DNA from: Corynebacterium fournieri
GTDB taxonomy: Bacteria; Actinomycetota; Actinomycetes; Mycobacteriales; Mycobacteriaceae
Length of the DNA stretch: 64,000 nucleotides
Assembly: GCF_030408775.1 (NCBI RefSeq)
Contig: NZ_CP047210.1
Location: 1,922,001-1,986,000, forward strand
Direction: 5' to 3'
Shown here: positions 38,372-46,596 of the stretch, in pieces
Layout: each line of letters begins with the position of its first letter
How positions within the stretch are numbered: the stretch's first letter is position 1
Made by a program: the position numbers and the translations under genes
Notes under the pieces: model-generated
Told to the model about the DNA's origin: nothing
The model's database searches: none
What the model saw: only the letters and a program-made list of their open reading frames with translations

Positions 38372-39709
38372 ATGAATATGGGGGACATTCTTCGGGAACA
38401 TACGGCATATCCGGACCACGTTGTTTTGGTAATCGAGACAGCCACGAGGCTTGTGCGGGGAGGGCTGCACGACCAAGCGCTGGGCTTGGTCTCAGGCACA
38501 GAGCCGTTTATCGAGCACCCGGCGGAGGCGCTCAGCCCACTGGGAGAGTTTTTCGCGACAGCCGCAGAGGCTGGTTTGGGCGAGTTTCCGCTGGTGCGGT
38601 TCACCTCTCCGCGGTGGCCTGGGACGGACCCGCGCGTGGCGGCGTTGGCAGAGGCGTTTGGTGGTGCGCCAAGCCGCGCCGAGGTGCCGCCGCTGGAACT
38701 GGCGGACTACGCGGACACGGTGTTGTTCTCACTGCCCGCACCCGTTGGCAAGCGAATAATCGCCCCGGAGGATCTGCTGGAGCGGGTGATGACACTGCAG
38801 GATCTGGACCTGCACACCCAACTCGCCCAGGAGATCTTCGATGCTGCAGGGGCGGTGGCCTTCCACCCGTCGCTGCACTACGTGACGGTATTCCAGCTCG
38901 CGCTGCTGGCGTACGAGGCTCGCCGGCCCCTGGATACCCTGGCGTTTCTGGACGCGGCGGAGCGACTGCGTCGCGCGGACCCTTCCGTAGTCCAGCCGGG
39001 CATGGAGGAGGTGGATCTCGCCCTGATCAAGGCCCAGAGCTATATGGATATCGGCGCGATGCGCGACGCCGCGGCGTGCCTGCTGCTGGACACTGCAGAC
39101 GAGAACGCCGACACCGCCCTGCGCAGGTACTCGACGGCGCTGCGCTCCCTGCTGCTCAAAGACGCCTTCGACGCCGCAATGCATTTGGTCTCCCCCGCGC
39201 AGGACATCGTGGATGCCGGAGACGGTGCCCCGTTTTTCAGGCTCCAGGCGGCGTCCGCGGTGGCACAGTTCGCGGCGTCCGCCGCTGACCCAGGTTTCGG
39301 AATGCTCTGGCCGTCTGCGCGCGCGAGGCTCGAGCGGACGTTTACTGAGTATGTGGAGGCTGGGGCGACTGACGGCTTGGCCGCGGAGCACATCGGCAAC
39401 GTAGTCAGAGCGCTGCAGCACACCCAGCGTGCCGCTGAGGCGGTGGACCTGTCCTCCTGGTCGCTGCCGTTGACCGCGCAAACGGGCAACCCACGCGAGA
39501 CCCTGTTCGCGCTGTGCGACAACGCGGTGTCGCTGTTTTGTTGCGATCGCTTCGCCGAATCCGCGCTGGTGCTCGAATCCGTGCACCAACGAGCCACCGA
39601 GACGTACGACCGTGAAGCCCAGGGGTGGGCCACCGCCTACCTGCGCGACTTCGGAACCCTTTCCGGGTCGCCGACCTACGCGCAGGCGCTAGACCGAATT
39701 GCTACGTGA
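38372..39709 (+). CDS. Helical repeat protein of unknown function
   Basis: This 445-residue soluble protein is rich in Ala and Leu, with repeated amphipathic helix pairs such as LALLAYEARRPLDTLAFLDAA and LIKAQSYMDIGAMRDAAACLL. This is the look of tetratricopeptide-type scaffolds. No catalytic motif, signal peptide or membrane segment is visible. It follows radA by 5 bp and probably shares its transcript. A DNA-repair link is only suggested by position. It overlaps the convergent membrane protein gene by 8 bp. Confidence 0.75.
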   Translation: MNMGDILREHTAYPDHVVLVIETATRLVRGGLHDQALGLVSGTEPFIEHPAEALSPLGEFFATAAEAGLGEFPLVRFTSPRWPGTDPRVAALAEAFGGAPSRAEVPPLELADYADTVLFSLPAPVGKRIIAPEDLLERVMTLQDLDLHTQLAQEIFDAAGAVAFHPSLHYVTVFQLALLAYEARRPLDTLAFLDAAERLRRADPSVVQPGMEEVDLALIKAQSYMDIGAMRDAAACLLLDTADENADTALRRYSTALRSLLLKDAFDAAMHLVSPAQDIVDAGDGAPFFRLQAASAVAQFAASAADPGFGMLWPSARARLERTFTEYVEAGATDGLAAEHIGNVVRALQHTQRAAEAVDLSSWSLPLTAQTGNPRETLFALCDNAVSLFCCDRFAESALVLESVHQRATETYDREAQGWATAYLRDFGTLSGSPTYAQALDRIAT

Positions 39710-40424
39710 TGTTGAAGGGGCTGGCGTCCGAGGCGTTCTCCCCGATCACGCCGTGCAGGAAGTAGGAGCCTTCCTTAACTTCCGGGCGACTGTCGCACTG
39801 CCCCGGCTGGGAGGCGGTGGCGGACCAGCGCGCCTCCCAACGGCGCTTCTCCCCCGGCGCGAACTCGACGGTGCCGGCTGCCACCGGCGGGTAGCAGTCG
39901 GTGTCGGACCAGATCCGGTCGTTGGTGGCCATGTCGTAGACCTCGAAGCGCAGCAGATTGTCGTCCAGGTTGATCACGCAGTCGGTGTCGGTGGGGTTTT
40001 CCACCTCCATGTAGAACACCGGCTGGACGCCCTTGGCGTAGGAAGGCTGGTTGCTCGACGCTTGGATGCGCAGATCCGACAGCTCGCACGAGCCCTTCTT
40101 CGCCGGCGCTGCGGCGGTCTGCTCGGTTGCCGGCGCGGCGGCGGTCTGCTCGGTTGCCGGCGCAGCGGAAGTGGCGGCGGTGCTGCTCATCGGAGCAGTG
40201 GTCTCGCTCTCGCCGGAAAGCTGCACCGTCGGCTCGGTGGCCAGAGTGGTCGACGGCGCCTCAGCAGTGGTCTCAGGCGCCTCTGCGGGCTCGTCGGTCT
40301 TGCCGCTGCGCGCGAAGGCGGACAGCCCCCACACCAGCAGCGCCACTACGACCAACAGGATGACGAGGGCCGCCACACGACGGCGCATATAGATCTCTGG
40401 AGGAAGCGGGCGCTGGTTCGACAT
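39702..40424 (-). CDS. Single-pass membrane protein with a Pro/Thr-rich linker
   Basis: This 240-residue protein has a cytoplasmic start, one membrane helix at about 16-38 (VAALVILLVVVALLVWGL), a Thr/Ala/Glu-rich linker containing two identical APATEQTAA repeats, and an extracytoplasmic beta-type domain with Cys residues (GSCELSD, TDCVINL, TDCYPP, GQCDSR). The domain pattern MEVENPTDTDC and FAPGEKRRWEARW resembles DUF4232-like or intracellular-proteinase-inhibitor-like folds. Function is unknown. Four cysteines could form two disulfides. Confidence 0.75.
   Translation of the reverse strand: MSNQRPLPPEIYMRRRVAALVILLVVVALLVWGLSAFARSGKTDEPAEAPETTAEAPSTTLATEPTVQLSGESETTAPMSSTAATSAAPATEQTAAAPATEQTAAAPAKKGSCELSDLRIQASSNQPSYAKGVQPVFYMEVENPTDTDCVINLDDNLLRFEVYDMATNDRIWSDTDCYPPVAAGTVEFAPGEKRRWEARWSATASQPGQCDSRPEVKEGSYFLHGVIGENASDASPFNIT
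40114..40161 (-). repeat. 27-bp tandem repeat in the linker of the membrane protein
   Basis: Two nearly perfect 27-bp units encode APATEQTAA twice. The period is in frame, so copy-number change would lengthen or shorten the linker without breaking the gene. Confidence 0.85.
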
Positions 40425-40433
40425 GCCTATAAC

Positions 40434-41054
40434 TTAATCACCGAAGTTTTCGTAAAGGGTCTCGACACGGCCGTCGGAGAGTCGGTATCGCGCACCGACA
40501 ACGCCGACCGTCTTCGCCTCAAGCCCGGCCATCACGGACGGGATGCGCGCCGCCAGGTGCTCCGCACCGTTGCGGGCGTGCGCGTGCTCCACCTGCTCAC
40601 CACGGGTTCTGGCCTCAGCGAAGGCCGGGGAAATCTTTTCCACGAACACTCGGGTCAGACCGGCCGGGACGTGGCCTGACTCCAGCGCTTCCACGGCCGC
40701 GCCCACGGCTCCGCACTTCTCATGCGCTAAGAAGAGCACGAGGTCCACGCCGAGCCCGTCCACGGCGAATTCCACGGACGCGGACACTGCAGAGTCCACG
40801 CAGCCGCCGGCGGTGCGGATGACAAAGATGTCGCCGAAGCCGGCGTCGAACAACAGCTCCACGGGGACACGGGAGTCGGAGCAGCCCACCACGGCGACGG
40901 CGGGGTTCTGCCCGGAGGTGAGCTGCTGGCGGGTGACGGGGTCGCGGCGCGGGTCCGCGGTGTTGCCGGTGGCGAAACGCTCGTTGCCCTCTTTGAGCAG
41001 CTCCCACACCTCGCGAGGGGAGGTGGCGGCTTGGAGTTCTGTTACTTCAGTCAT
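40434..41054 (-). CDS. Beta-class carbonic anhydrase
   Basis: This 206-residue zinc enzyme interconverts CO2 and bicarbonate, supplying bicarbonate for carboxylations including purine synthesis. Zinc ligands are Cys in VVGCSDSRVP, then His and Cys in HEKCGAV, with the catalytic Asp-Arg pair in CSDSR. The ATG at 41054 was chosen; a second in-frame ATG at 41075 would leave only 1 bp to the divergent mutY start. An actinobacterial carbonic anhydrase next to mutY is a known pairing. Confidence 0.92.
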   Translation of the reverse strand: MTEVTELQAATSPREVWELLKEGNERFATGNTADPRRDPVTRQQLTSGQNPAVAVVGCSDSRVPVELLFDAGFGDIFVIRTAGGCVDSAVSASVEFAVDGLGVDLVLFLAHEKCGAVGAAVEALESGHVPAGLTRVFVEKISPAFAEARTRGEQVEHAHARNGAEHLAARIPSVMAGLEAKTVGVVGARYRLSDGRVETLYENFGD

Positions 41055-41058
41055 AGCC

Positions 41059-41066
41059 ACTATTGT
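41059..41066. promoter_or_regulatory. Overlapping divergent -10 elements of carbonic anhydrase and mutY
   Basis: The island ACTATTGT contains AATAGT on the minus strand (41064-41059) and TATTGT on the plus strand (41061-41066). The start codons at 41054 and 41077 are 22 bp apart. The gap to the minus-strand ATG is only 4 nt, so this side is less certain. Confidence 0.4.
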
Positions 41067-41076
41067 TGCACGCATT

Positions 41077-41934
41077 GTGACCAAAATTCGCCCGGACCGG
41101 ATCATCAATTGGTACCGCGCCAACGCCCGCGACCTGCCGTGGCGTTCGCCTTCGGTATCCGCGTGGGCAGTGCTGCTCAGCGAGGTAATGAGCCACCAGA
41201 CCCAGGTGGAGCGCGTCGCGCCCATCTGGCAGAAGTGGGTTGAGCGCTGGCCCACCCCGGAAGCGTTTGCGCAGGCCGGCTCGGACGAGGTCCTGCGTGC
41301 GTGGGGCAACCTCGGCTATCCGCGGCGGGCGCTTAGGCTGAAGGAATGCGCGCAGGTGATTGTGCGCGAATATGGCGGGGTGGTGCCGGAGGACGTCGAT
41401 AAGCTACTCGCTCTGCCTGGCATCGGCGACTACACCGCGCGGGCTGTGGCGTGCTTCGCGTACGGCAAGAACGTGCCGGTGGTGGACACGAACGTGCGGC
41501 GCGTGGTGGCTCGCGTAGAGCGCGGCGAGGCGTTTGGGGCGCCCGGCAAGAAAGAGATCGATCAGGTTGCGGCGCTGCTACCGGAGCACAACGGCCCCGA
41601 GTTTTCTGTCGGGCTGATGGAGCTCGGCGCGCTGGTGTGCACCGCGAAAGCGCCCCGCTGCGAGGTGTGCCCCCTCAGCTCCGAATGCGCGTGGCTTGCG
41701 GCGGGCAAACCGGAATCCCCCGTAAAGAAGCGCTCGCAGAAATTCGCTGGCACCGACCGCCAGGTGCGCGGCAAGATCATGCGCCTGCTGCGCGAGTCGG
41801 ACAGCCCCGTGGAGCAAAAGCTCATCGATGATCTTTGGCACGACCCCGCGCAACTTTCCCGCGCGCTATTTTCGCTGCTTGACGACGGCCTCGCGGTCCA
41901 GAACGAACGGGGTTACTTCCACCTGCCGCGGTAG
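41077..41934 (+). CDS. mutY: A/G-specific adenine glycosylase MutY
   Basis: This 285-residue base-excision enzyme removes adenine opposite 8-oxoguanine. It has EVMSHQTQVERV (family EVMLQQTQV), the helix-hairpin-helix LPGIGDYTARAV with catalytic Asp in VVDTNVRRV, and a four-cysteine iron-sulfur loop CTAKAPRCEVCPLSSEC (spacing 6, 2, 5). The C-terminal MutT-like domain seen in E. coli MutY is shortened here, as in many actinobacterial enzymes. The GTG at 41077 starts the protein. It overlaps the DUF4236 gene by 22 bp. Confidence 0.94.
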   Translation: MTKIRPDRIINWYRANARDLPWRSPSVSAWAVLLSEVMSHQTQVERVAPIWQKWVERWPTPEAFAQAGSDEVLRAWGNLGYPRRALRLKECAQVIVREYGGVVPEDVDKLLALPGIGDYTARAVACFAYGKNVPVVDTNVRRVVARVERGEAFGAPGKKEIDQVAALLPEHNGPEFSVGLMELGALVCTAKAPRCEVCPLSSECAWLAAGKPESPVKKRSQKFAGTDRQVRGKIMRLLRESDSPVEQKLIDDLWHDPAQLSRALFSLLDDGLAVQNERGYFHLPR

Positions 41935-42083
41935 TGCAGGCCACCTGGCAGCTTGACGTAGACGCCGCCGCGGGAGTTGAACGTCACCGGCCCGATCTTC
42001 TTCGACGCAGACACGCCCGACTTTGAGTAGTTGAGCCAGCTGCCGTCGCTGATCTTCTGGCGTTTGCGGTACTGAATTCCCAT
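41913..42083 (-). CDS. DUF4236 domain small protein
   Basis: This 56-residue basic protein begins MGIQYRKRQKISDGSWLNYSKSG, matching the DUF4236 pattern of a short N-terminal FRK/YRKR element followed by LNxSKSGxSxS and a GPVTFNSRGGVYV glycine-rich segment. The domain usually sits at the N-terminus of larger proteins; here it stands alone. Function is unknown. The gene overlaps the mutY 3' end on the opposite strand. Confidence 0.75.
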   Translation of the reverse strand: MGIQYRKRQKISDGSWLNYSKSGVSASKKIGPVTFNSRGGVYVKLPGGLHYRGRWK

Positions 42084-42107
42084 GGCGGGCAGCTTACACT
42101 GCTGCTC

Positions 42108-43583
42108 ATGCGCAAACGCTGGTGTCTTATCGCTGCACCTATCCTTCTGGCCCCCTACGCCCAGGCCGAGGATCTCAGTGCGGAATCGCTCTCGTCGTTG
42201 TCTTCTGTCGGCTCCTCCACCGCGGAGGTTGTCGGCGATGCGTCCTCGCTGTCGTCCCTGCCGGAGATGTCGTCGCACGCGCTCAACGGGCAAGCGGGCC
42301 CCGTCGCGGGTGAGCTTGACGCGAAGAAGCGAGTCGGAGGCTCCGAGGGCAAACGCATCCGCTACACCTCGCTCAACGAAAGCGGTGAGAAGGTGCCCGT
42401 CACCGGCGCACTGTACGAGCGCCCGTTTTCCAAAGGACTGGTGGTACTCGCCCCGGGCACGCGCGGGTTGGGCGACCAGTGTGCACCATCTGCCGGGTCC
42501 TCGATGCTGTCCTCCATCGGCACCGACGGCACAGTCAACGTCAATTACGAGGCGCCGATGGTGCAGATGCTTCAGGACGCCGGCTACCGCGTCGTAGTCA
42601 CCGACTACATCGGACTAGGCACCGACGGTGTGCACTCCTACCTCAACCGGGTGGAGCAGGGCCACGCCGTCATCGACGCCGCCCGCGCCGTGGCCAAGCC
42701 AGGCGAGAAGGTCGCGTTCTGGGGCTACTCCCAGGGTGGGGGCGCGGCCGCAGCGGCGGCTGAGTTGGCGGGCGATTACGCCCCGGAGCTCAACGTGGTG
42801 GGCACCTTCGCCGGTGCTCCCCCGGCGGACCCGCTGGCTGTTTTGCAGCAGGGCTCCGGCCCGATGCTGACCGCCGTGGCCGGCTTCGCCGCCGCCAGCT
42901 ACGCCGAGTCCTACCCGGAATTTAGCGACGCGCTCGACGAGCACCTGACCGACGACGGCAAGATCTGGCTCGACGGATTGAAAACCTCCTGCGTAGTGGA
43001 TGCTTCCGCAGCCCCGCAAAAGTCCTTCGACGACCTCTTTATCGACGGCAAATCCTTCGCCGAAATCGCGGAGGAAGACGACCGGATTGGCAAGTACCTC
43101 GAACGCAACAAGTTGGGCAAGGTGAAGCCGGACGCGCCGATTATGGTGCTGACGAACCCAGACGACGACCTCGTCCCGGAGCCGCAGGCGACCCAGCTCG
43201 CAGAAGATTACTGCGCCCTGGGAGCCGACGTGGAGTACCGCCGCGTGGCGGTCCCGGGATCACCGACGCAACCGCTGTCATCCGGGCGCCTCGAGCTCAC
43301 ACCGCGCGCCCCAGGCTCGGGCCACGCGCTGCCGCTGATTCTGCAGACCAACAACGTGGTGGATTGGTTGACCGACCGCTTCGAGGGCAAGCCCATGACA
43401 CAGGTATGCCCCTCCGACCACCCCGATTACGAGGTGGAGGAGGGGCTCAACGCCGTGGAAATCACCGCGATCGTTGCCGCTGTCCTCGGCGCGCTTGGCG
43501 CGCTCGGCTGGTGGTTTTACACCGGCTCGGGGCCGTTACCCTCGTCGCCTTCCTTGCCGTCCTTGCCATCGCTGCCCTTCTGA
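42108..43583 (+). CDS. Secreted lipase (LIP family) with C-terminal membrane anchor
   Basis: This 491-residue protein has a signal peptide (to about residue 20, PYAQA), a Ser-rich segment, and an alpha/beta-hydrolase of the secretory-lipase family: oxyanion region VVLAPGTRG, nucleophile elbow WGYSQGGG near residue 207, acid in NPDDDLVPE, and His in GSGHALP. Two Cys (DQCAPS, TSCVVD and others) may form disulfides. A final hydrophobic helix at about 448-470 ([20 protein letters not shown]) would hold it at the membrane, followed by a PSSPSLPS tail. It overlaps the end of clpC by 67 bp. Confidence 0.9.
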   Translation: MRKRWCLIAAPILLAPYAQAEDLSAESLSSLSSVGSSTAEVVGDASSLSSLPEMSSHALNGQAGPVAGELDAKKRVGGSEGKRIRYTSLNESGEKVPVTGALYERPFSKGLVVLAPGTRGLGDQCAPSAGSSMLSSIGTDGTVNVNYEAPMVQMLQDAGYRVVVTDYIGLGTDGVHSYLNRVEQGHAVIDAARAVAKPGEKVAFWGYSQGGGAAAAAAELAGDYAPELNVVGTFAGAPPADPLAVLQQGSGPMLTAVAGFAAASYAESYPEFSDALDEHLTDDGKIWLDGLKTSCVVDASAAPQKSFDDLFIDGKSFAEIAEEDDRIGKYLERNKLGKVKPDAPIMVLTNPDDDLVPEPQATQLAEDYCALGADVEYRRVAVPGSPTQPLSSGRLELTPRAPGSGHALPLILQTNNVVDWLTDRFEGKPMTQVCPSDHPDYEVEEGLNAVEITAIVAAVLGALGALGWWFYTGSGPLPSSPSLPSLPSLPF

Positions 43584-46264
43584 TCGTCGGCGTTGTCGCG
43601 CTCATCCGGGAACTCTGACGCCTCCGACTCCGGCTGGGTGCGCTCCGGCTCGATGTCGCGGACCTCTTCCTCCGGCTCCACGTCGAACGCTTCTGCCGGC
43701 AGCGGGCGCGGGCGCGGGGTGAAGGTGAACGTCGCGTCCGGCGCGGCCTTGCCGCGGTCCTTGCGGGCGGACTCGGCGTCGCCGTCCCAGCCCTCGACGT
43801 CCACGGTGATGATCTCGCCAGCACCGATCTCGCCGAACAGGATCTTCTCGGACAGGACATCCTCGATCTCGCGCTGGATGGTGCGACGCAGCGGGCGCGC
43901 GCCCAGCACCGGGTCGAAGCCGCGGACCGCAAGCAGGTTCTTCGCGTTCTCGGTCAGCTCGATGCCCATGTCCTGCGCGGCCAGGTTCTTGTCCACGCGG
44001 CCGATCAGCAGGTCGACCATCTGGACAATCTCGTCCTGGCTGAGCTGCTTGAACACCACGATGTCGTCAATGCGGTTCAAGAACTCCGGGCGGAAGTGCT
44101 TCTTCAGCTCGTCGTTGACCTTGCCCTTCATGCGCTCGTACTGCGCATCCGCATCCACTGCGCTGTCGCCGGTGAAGCCCAGGCCCACCGGCTTGGAGAT
44201 GTCGGAGGTGCCCAGGTTTGAGGTGAAGATCAGCACCGTGTTCTTGAAGTCCACGTTGCGGCCCTGGCCGTCGGTGACGTGGCCTTCCTCCAGCACCTGG
44301 AGCAGGGTGTTGTAGATCTCCTTGTGCGCCTTCTCAATCTCGTCGAAGAGCACGACGCTAAACGGCTTGCGGCGCACCTTCTCGGTGAGCTGGCCGCCCT
44401 CCTCGTAGCCGACGTATCCCGGAGGGGCACCGAACAGGCGCGAGGCGGTGAAGCGGTCGTGGAACTCGCCCATGTCCACCTGGATCAGCGAGTCGTCGTC
44501 GCCGAAGAGGAACTCCGCCAGCGCCTTCGACAGCTCAGTTTTACCCACACCGGACGGGCCGGCGAAGATGAAGGAGCCGGACGGGCGGTTCGGATCCTTC
44601 AGGCCGGCACGGGTGCGGCGGATGGAGCGGGAGACCGCCTTGACTGCCTCGTCCTGGCCGATGATGCGCTTGTGCAGCTCGTCTTCCATGTTGAGCAGGC
44701 GAGACGACTCGGACTCGGTGAGCTTGAACACCGGGATGCCGGTCCAGTGGGCTAGCACGTCCGCGATCTGGTCCTCGCCGACCTCGGCGATGTCCTCCAG
44801 GTCGTCGGAGCGCCACTTCTGCTCCTTGGCCGAGCGCTCCTCCCCCAGCTTGCGCTCGGTGTCGCGCAGGCCGGCGGCCTTTTCAAAGTCCTGGGCGTCG
44901 ATCGCCGCTTCCTTTTCCTTGCGCACCTCAGCGATACGGTCGTCCACCTCGCGCAGGTCCTCCGGGGCGGTCATGCGCTTGATGCGCATGCGGGCGCCGG
45001 CCTCATCGAGCAGGTCGACGGCCTTATCCGGCAGGAAGCGGTCGTTGATGTAGCGGTCCGACAAGGTGGCTGCCGCCTTAAGCGCGTCGTCGGTGTAGGA
45101 CACGCGGTGGTGCGCCTCGTAACGGTCGCGCAGACCCTTGAGAATCTGGACGGTGTCCTCCACAGACGGCTCGTCCACCTGCACCGGCTGGAAACGGCGC
45201 TCCAGAGCGGCGTCCTTCTCAATGTGCTTGCGGTACTCGTCCAGCGTGGTCGCGCCAATGGTCTGGAGCTCGCCGCGGGCCAGCTTCGGCTTCAGCAACG
45301 AAGCGGCGTCAATTGCGCCCTCTGCGGCACCTGCGCCGACGAGAGTGTGAATCTCGTCGATGAACAGGATGATGTCGCCGCGCTGGTTAATCTCCTTGAG
45401 CACCTTCTTCAGGCGCTCCTCGAAGTCGCCGCGGTAGCGCGAGCCGGCCACCAGCGAACCCAGGTCGAGCGAGTAGACCTGCTTGTCCTTCAGGGTCTCG
45501 GGGACCTTGCCGTTGGCGATGTCCAGGGCGAGGCCCTCCACCACGGCGGTCTTGCCCACGCCGGGCTCACCGATGAGCACCGGGTTGTTCTTGGTGCGGC
45601 GCGACAGCACCTGCATGACGCGCTCGATCTCCTGGTCGCGGCCGACAACCGGGTCGAGCTTGCCTTCCTTCGCGGCCGCGGTGAGGTTGCGGCCGAACTG
45701 GTCCAGCACAAGGGAGTTGGAGCGCTCGCCGCCCTGCGGGCCGCCGCCGCTGCGCGGGCCTGCGCCAGCGCCGGCGAAGCCCGGCTGGCCCTGCTGCGGG
45801 GACTCCGGGTTCTGGCCTTCGCCACCCTCGTAGCCGGACAAAAGCTGGATCACCTGCTGGCGCACGCGCGGCAGGTCCGCACCCAGCTTGATCAGCACCT
45901 GGGCTGCCACGCCGTCGCCCTCACGGATGAGGCCCAGCAGCAGAAATTCGGTGCCGATGTACTTGTGGCCCATCTGCAGTCCCTCGCGCAGGGATAGCTC
46001 CAGCACCTTCTTCGCGCGCGGGGTGAACGGGATGTGCCCGGTCACCGGCTGGGTGCCGTGGCCGATAATGTCGATGACCTCGCGGCGCACGTCGTCGAGG
46101 TTGATGCCCATGGACTCGAGCGCCTTCGCTGCGACGCCCTCGCCCTCCTTGATCAGGCCGAGCAGGATGTGCTCGGTGCCCATGTAATTGTGGTTGAGCT
46201 CGCGCGCCTCCTCCTGTGCAAGGACGATGACGCGACGGGCCCGGTCGGTAAACCGCTCGAACAT
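43517..46264 (-). CDS. clpC: ATP-dependent Clp protease ATP-binding subunit ClpC
   Basis: This 915-residue AAA+ unfoldase feeds substrates to ClpP. An N-terminal double repeat (to about 145) begins [24 protein letters not shown]1 has Walker [10 protein letters not shown] near 228, the middle region a UVR-type coiled-coil segment near 450-480, and AAA2 Walker [10 protein letters not shown] near 568. The tail after about 830 is acidic and low-complexity ([18 protein letters not shown]). A candidate ClgR box lies about 125 bp upstream. The 3' end overlaps the lipase gene. Confidence 0.97.
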   Translation of the reverse strand: MFERFTDRARRVIVLAQEEARELNHNYMGTEHILLGLIKEGEGVAAKALESMGINLDDVRREVIDIIGHGTQPVTGHIPFTPRAKKVLELSLREGLQMGHKYIGTEFLLLGLIREGDGVAAQVLIKLGADLPRVRQQVIQLLSGYEGGEGQNPESPQQGQPGFAGAGAGPRSGGGPQGGERSNSLVLDQFGRNLTAAAKEGKLDPVVGRDQEIERVMQVLSRRTKNNPVLIGEPGVGKTAVVEGLALDIANGKVPETLKDKQVYSLDLGSLVAGSRYRGDFEERLKKVLKEINQRGDIILFIDEIHTLVGAGAAEGAIDAASLLKPKLARGELQTIGATTLDEYRKHIEKDAALERRFQPVQVDEPSVEDTVQILKGLRDRYEAHHRVSYTDDALKAAATLSDRYINDRFLPDKAVDLLDEAGARMRIKRMTAPEDLREVDDRIAEVRKEKEAAIDAQDFEKAAGLRDTERKLGEERSAKEQKWRSDDLEDIAEVGEDQIADVLAHWTGIPVFKLTESESSRLLNMEDELHKRIIGQDEAVKAVSRSIRRTRAGLKDPNRPSGSFIFAGPSGVGKTELSKALAEFLFGDDDSLIQVDMGEFHDRFTASRLFGAPPGYVGYEEGGQLTEKVRRKPFSVVLFDEIEKAHKEIYNTLLQVLEEGHVTDGQGRNVDFKNTVLIFTSNLGTSDISKPVGLGFTGDSAVDADAQYERMKGKVNDELKKHFRPEFLNRIDDIVVFKQLSQDEIVQMVDLLIGRVDKNLAAQDMGIELTENAKNLLAVRGFDPVLGARPLRRTIQREIEDVLSEKILFGEIGAGEIITVDVEGWDGDAESARKDRGKAAPDATFTFTPRPRPLPAEAFDVEPEEEVRDIEPERTQPESEASEFPDERDNADDQKGSDGKDGKEGDEGNGPEPV

Positions 46265-46362
46265 GTGGCTGACCCCTTCTTTCCTAAATCAGTTGTCCAC
46301 CACCATAACGCCGGGGTCCGACATCACTTCCCTGGTTTTGGGTCCACTTCCCAGGAAAACGG

Positions 46363-46368
46363 CGATAA
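46363..46368 (-). promoter_or_regulatory. Candidate -10 of clpC
   Basis: TTATCG on the minus strand lies about 20 bp after the ClgR-like box and about 100 nt before the clpC ATG. This spacing places the box near -40 from the start site, suitable for activation. Confidence 0.4.
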
Positions 46369-46386
46369 GCGCAGGTAGTGCCCGGT

Positions 46387-46403
46387 GTTCACCCTTAGCG
46401 AAC
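46387..46403 (-). promoter_or_regulatory. clgR box: ClgR-type operator upstream of clpC
   Basis: On the minus strand the sequence GTTCGCTAAGGGTGAAC fits the reported corynebacterial ClgR consensus CGC-Y-N-A-N-R-GCG at all but one core position (T for C). It is also a near palindrome with arms GTTCGC and GTGAAC. In C. glutamicum ClgR activates clpC and clpP1P2. The box coincides with the stop codon of the CHY remnant. Confidence 0.6.
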
Positions 46404-46596
46404 GGGCCTGAAATAGGTGTTTTCGTGCAGCTTGCACCCCCGGGTTGAACGGGTGGCGGCACGCGGGGCACGACGCGCCGTACTCGGCGTAGGTCATCAT
46501 GTGCCCGCACGCGCCACACGTGTTGGCCACGACGTCGCGTGCAGAGCGCCAGTGGGCGCAGCGCCCCTGCTTGTCGACGTCGATTCCGTGGATCAG
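46395..46596 (-). pseudogene. Remnant of a CHY-type zinc-finger protein gene
   Basis: Reading the minus strand from 46596 gives LIHGIDVDKQGRCAHW then DVVANTCGACGHMMTYAEYG, CPACRHPFNPG. This joins the N-terminal signature of bacterial CHY zinc-finger proteins (xVxGxxVDxxxRCxHY) to their C-terminal zinc ribbon (CGxCGxxMT, CPxCxxxFNPxCKLHxxLYF). The middle zinc core with its CxxCH motif, about 37 residues, is missing. There is no ATG, GTG or TTG at the family start. The last part CKLHENTYF needs removal of one base in the C5 run at 46437-46441 (plus strand). Alternatively a GTG at 46530 begins a short intact reading frame to 46324. It directly follows ptsI. Confidence 0.65.

Noticed and set aside
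41055-41075. Upstream ATG for the carbonic anhydrase at 41075
   Set aside because: It would start 1 bp from the mutY GTG and leave no room for a promoter; the ATG at 41054 fits the family start.
43364-43618. 84-residue open frame with a hydrophobic end opposite the clpC tail
   Set aside because: It lies in another frame of the lipase; the lipase frame continues through its His motif and membrane anchor.
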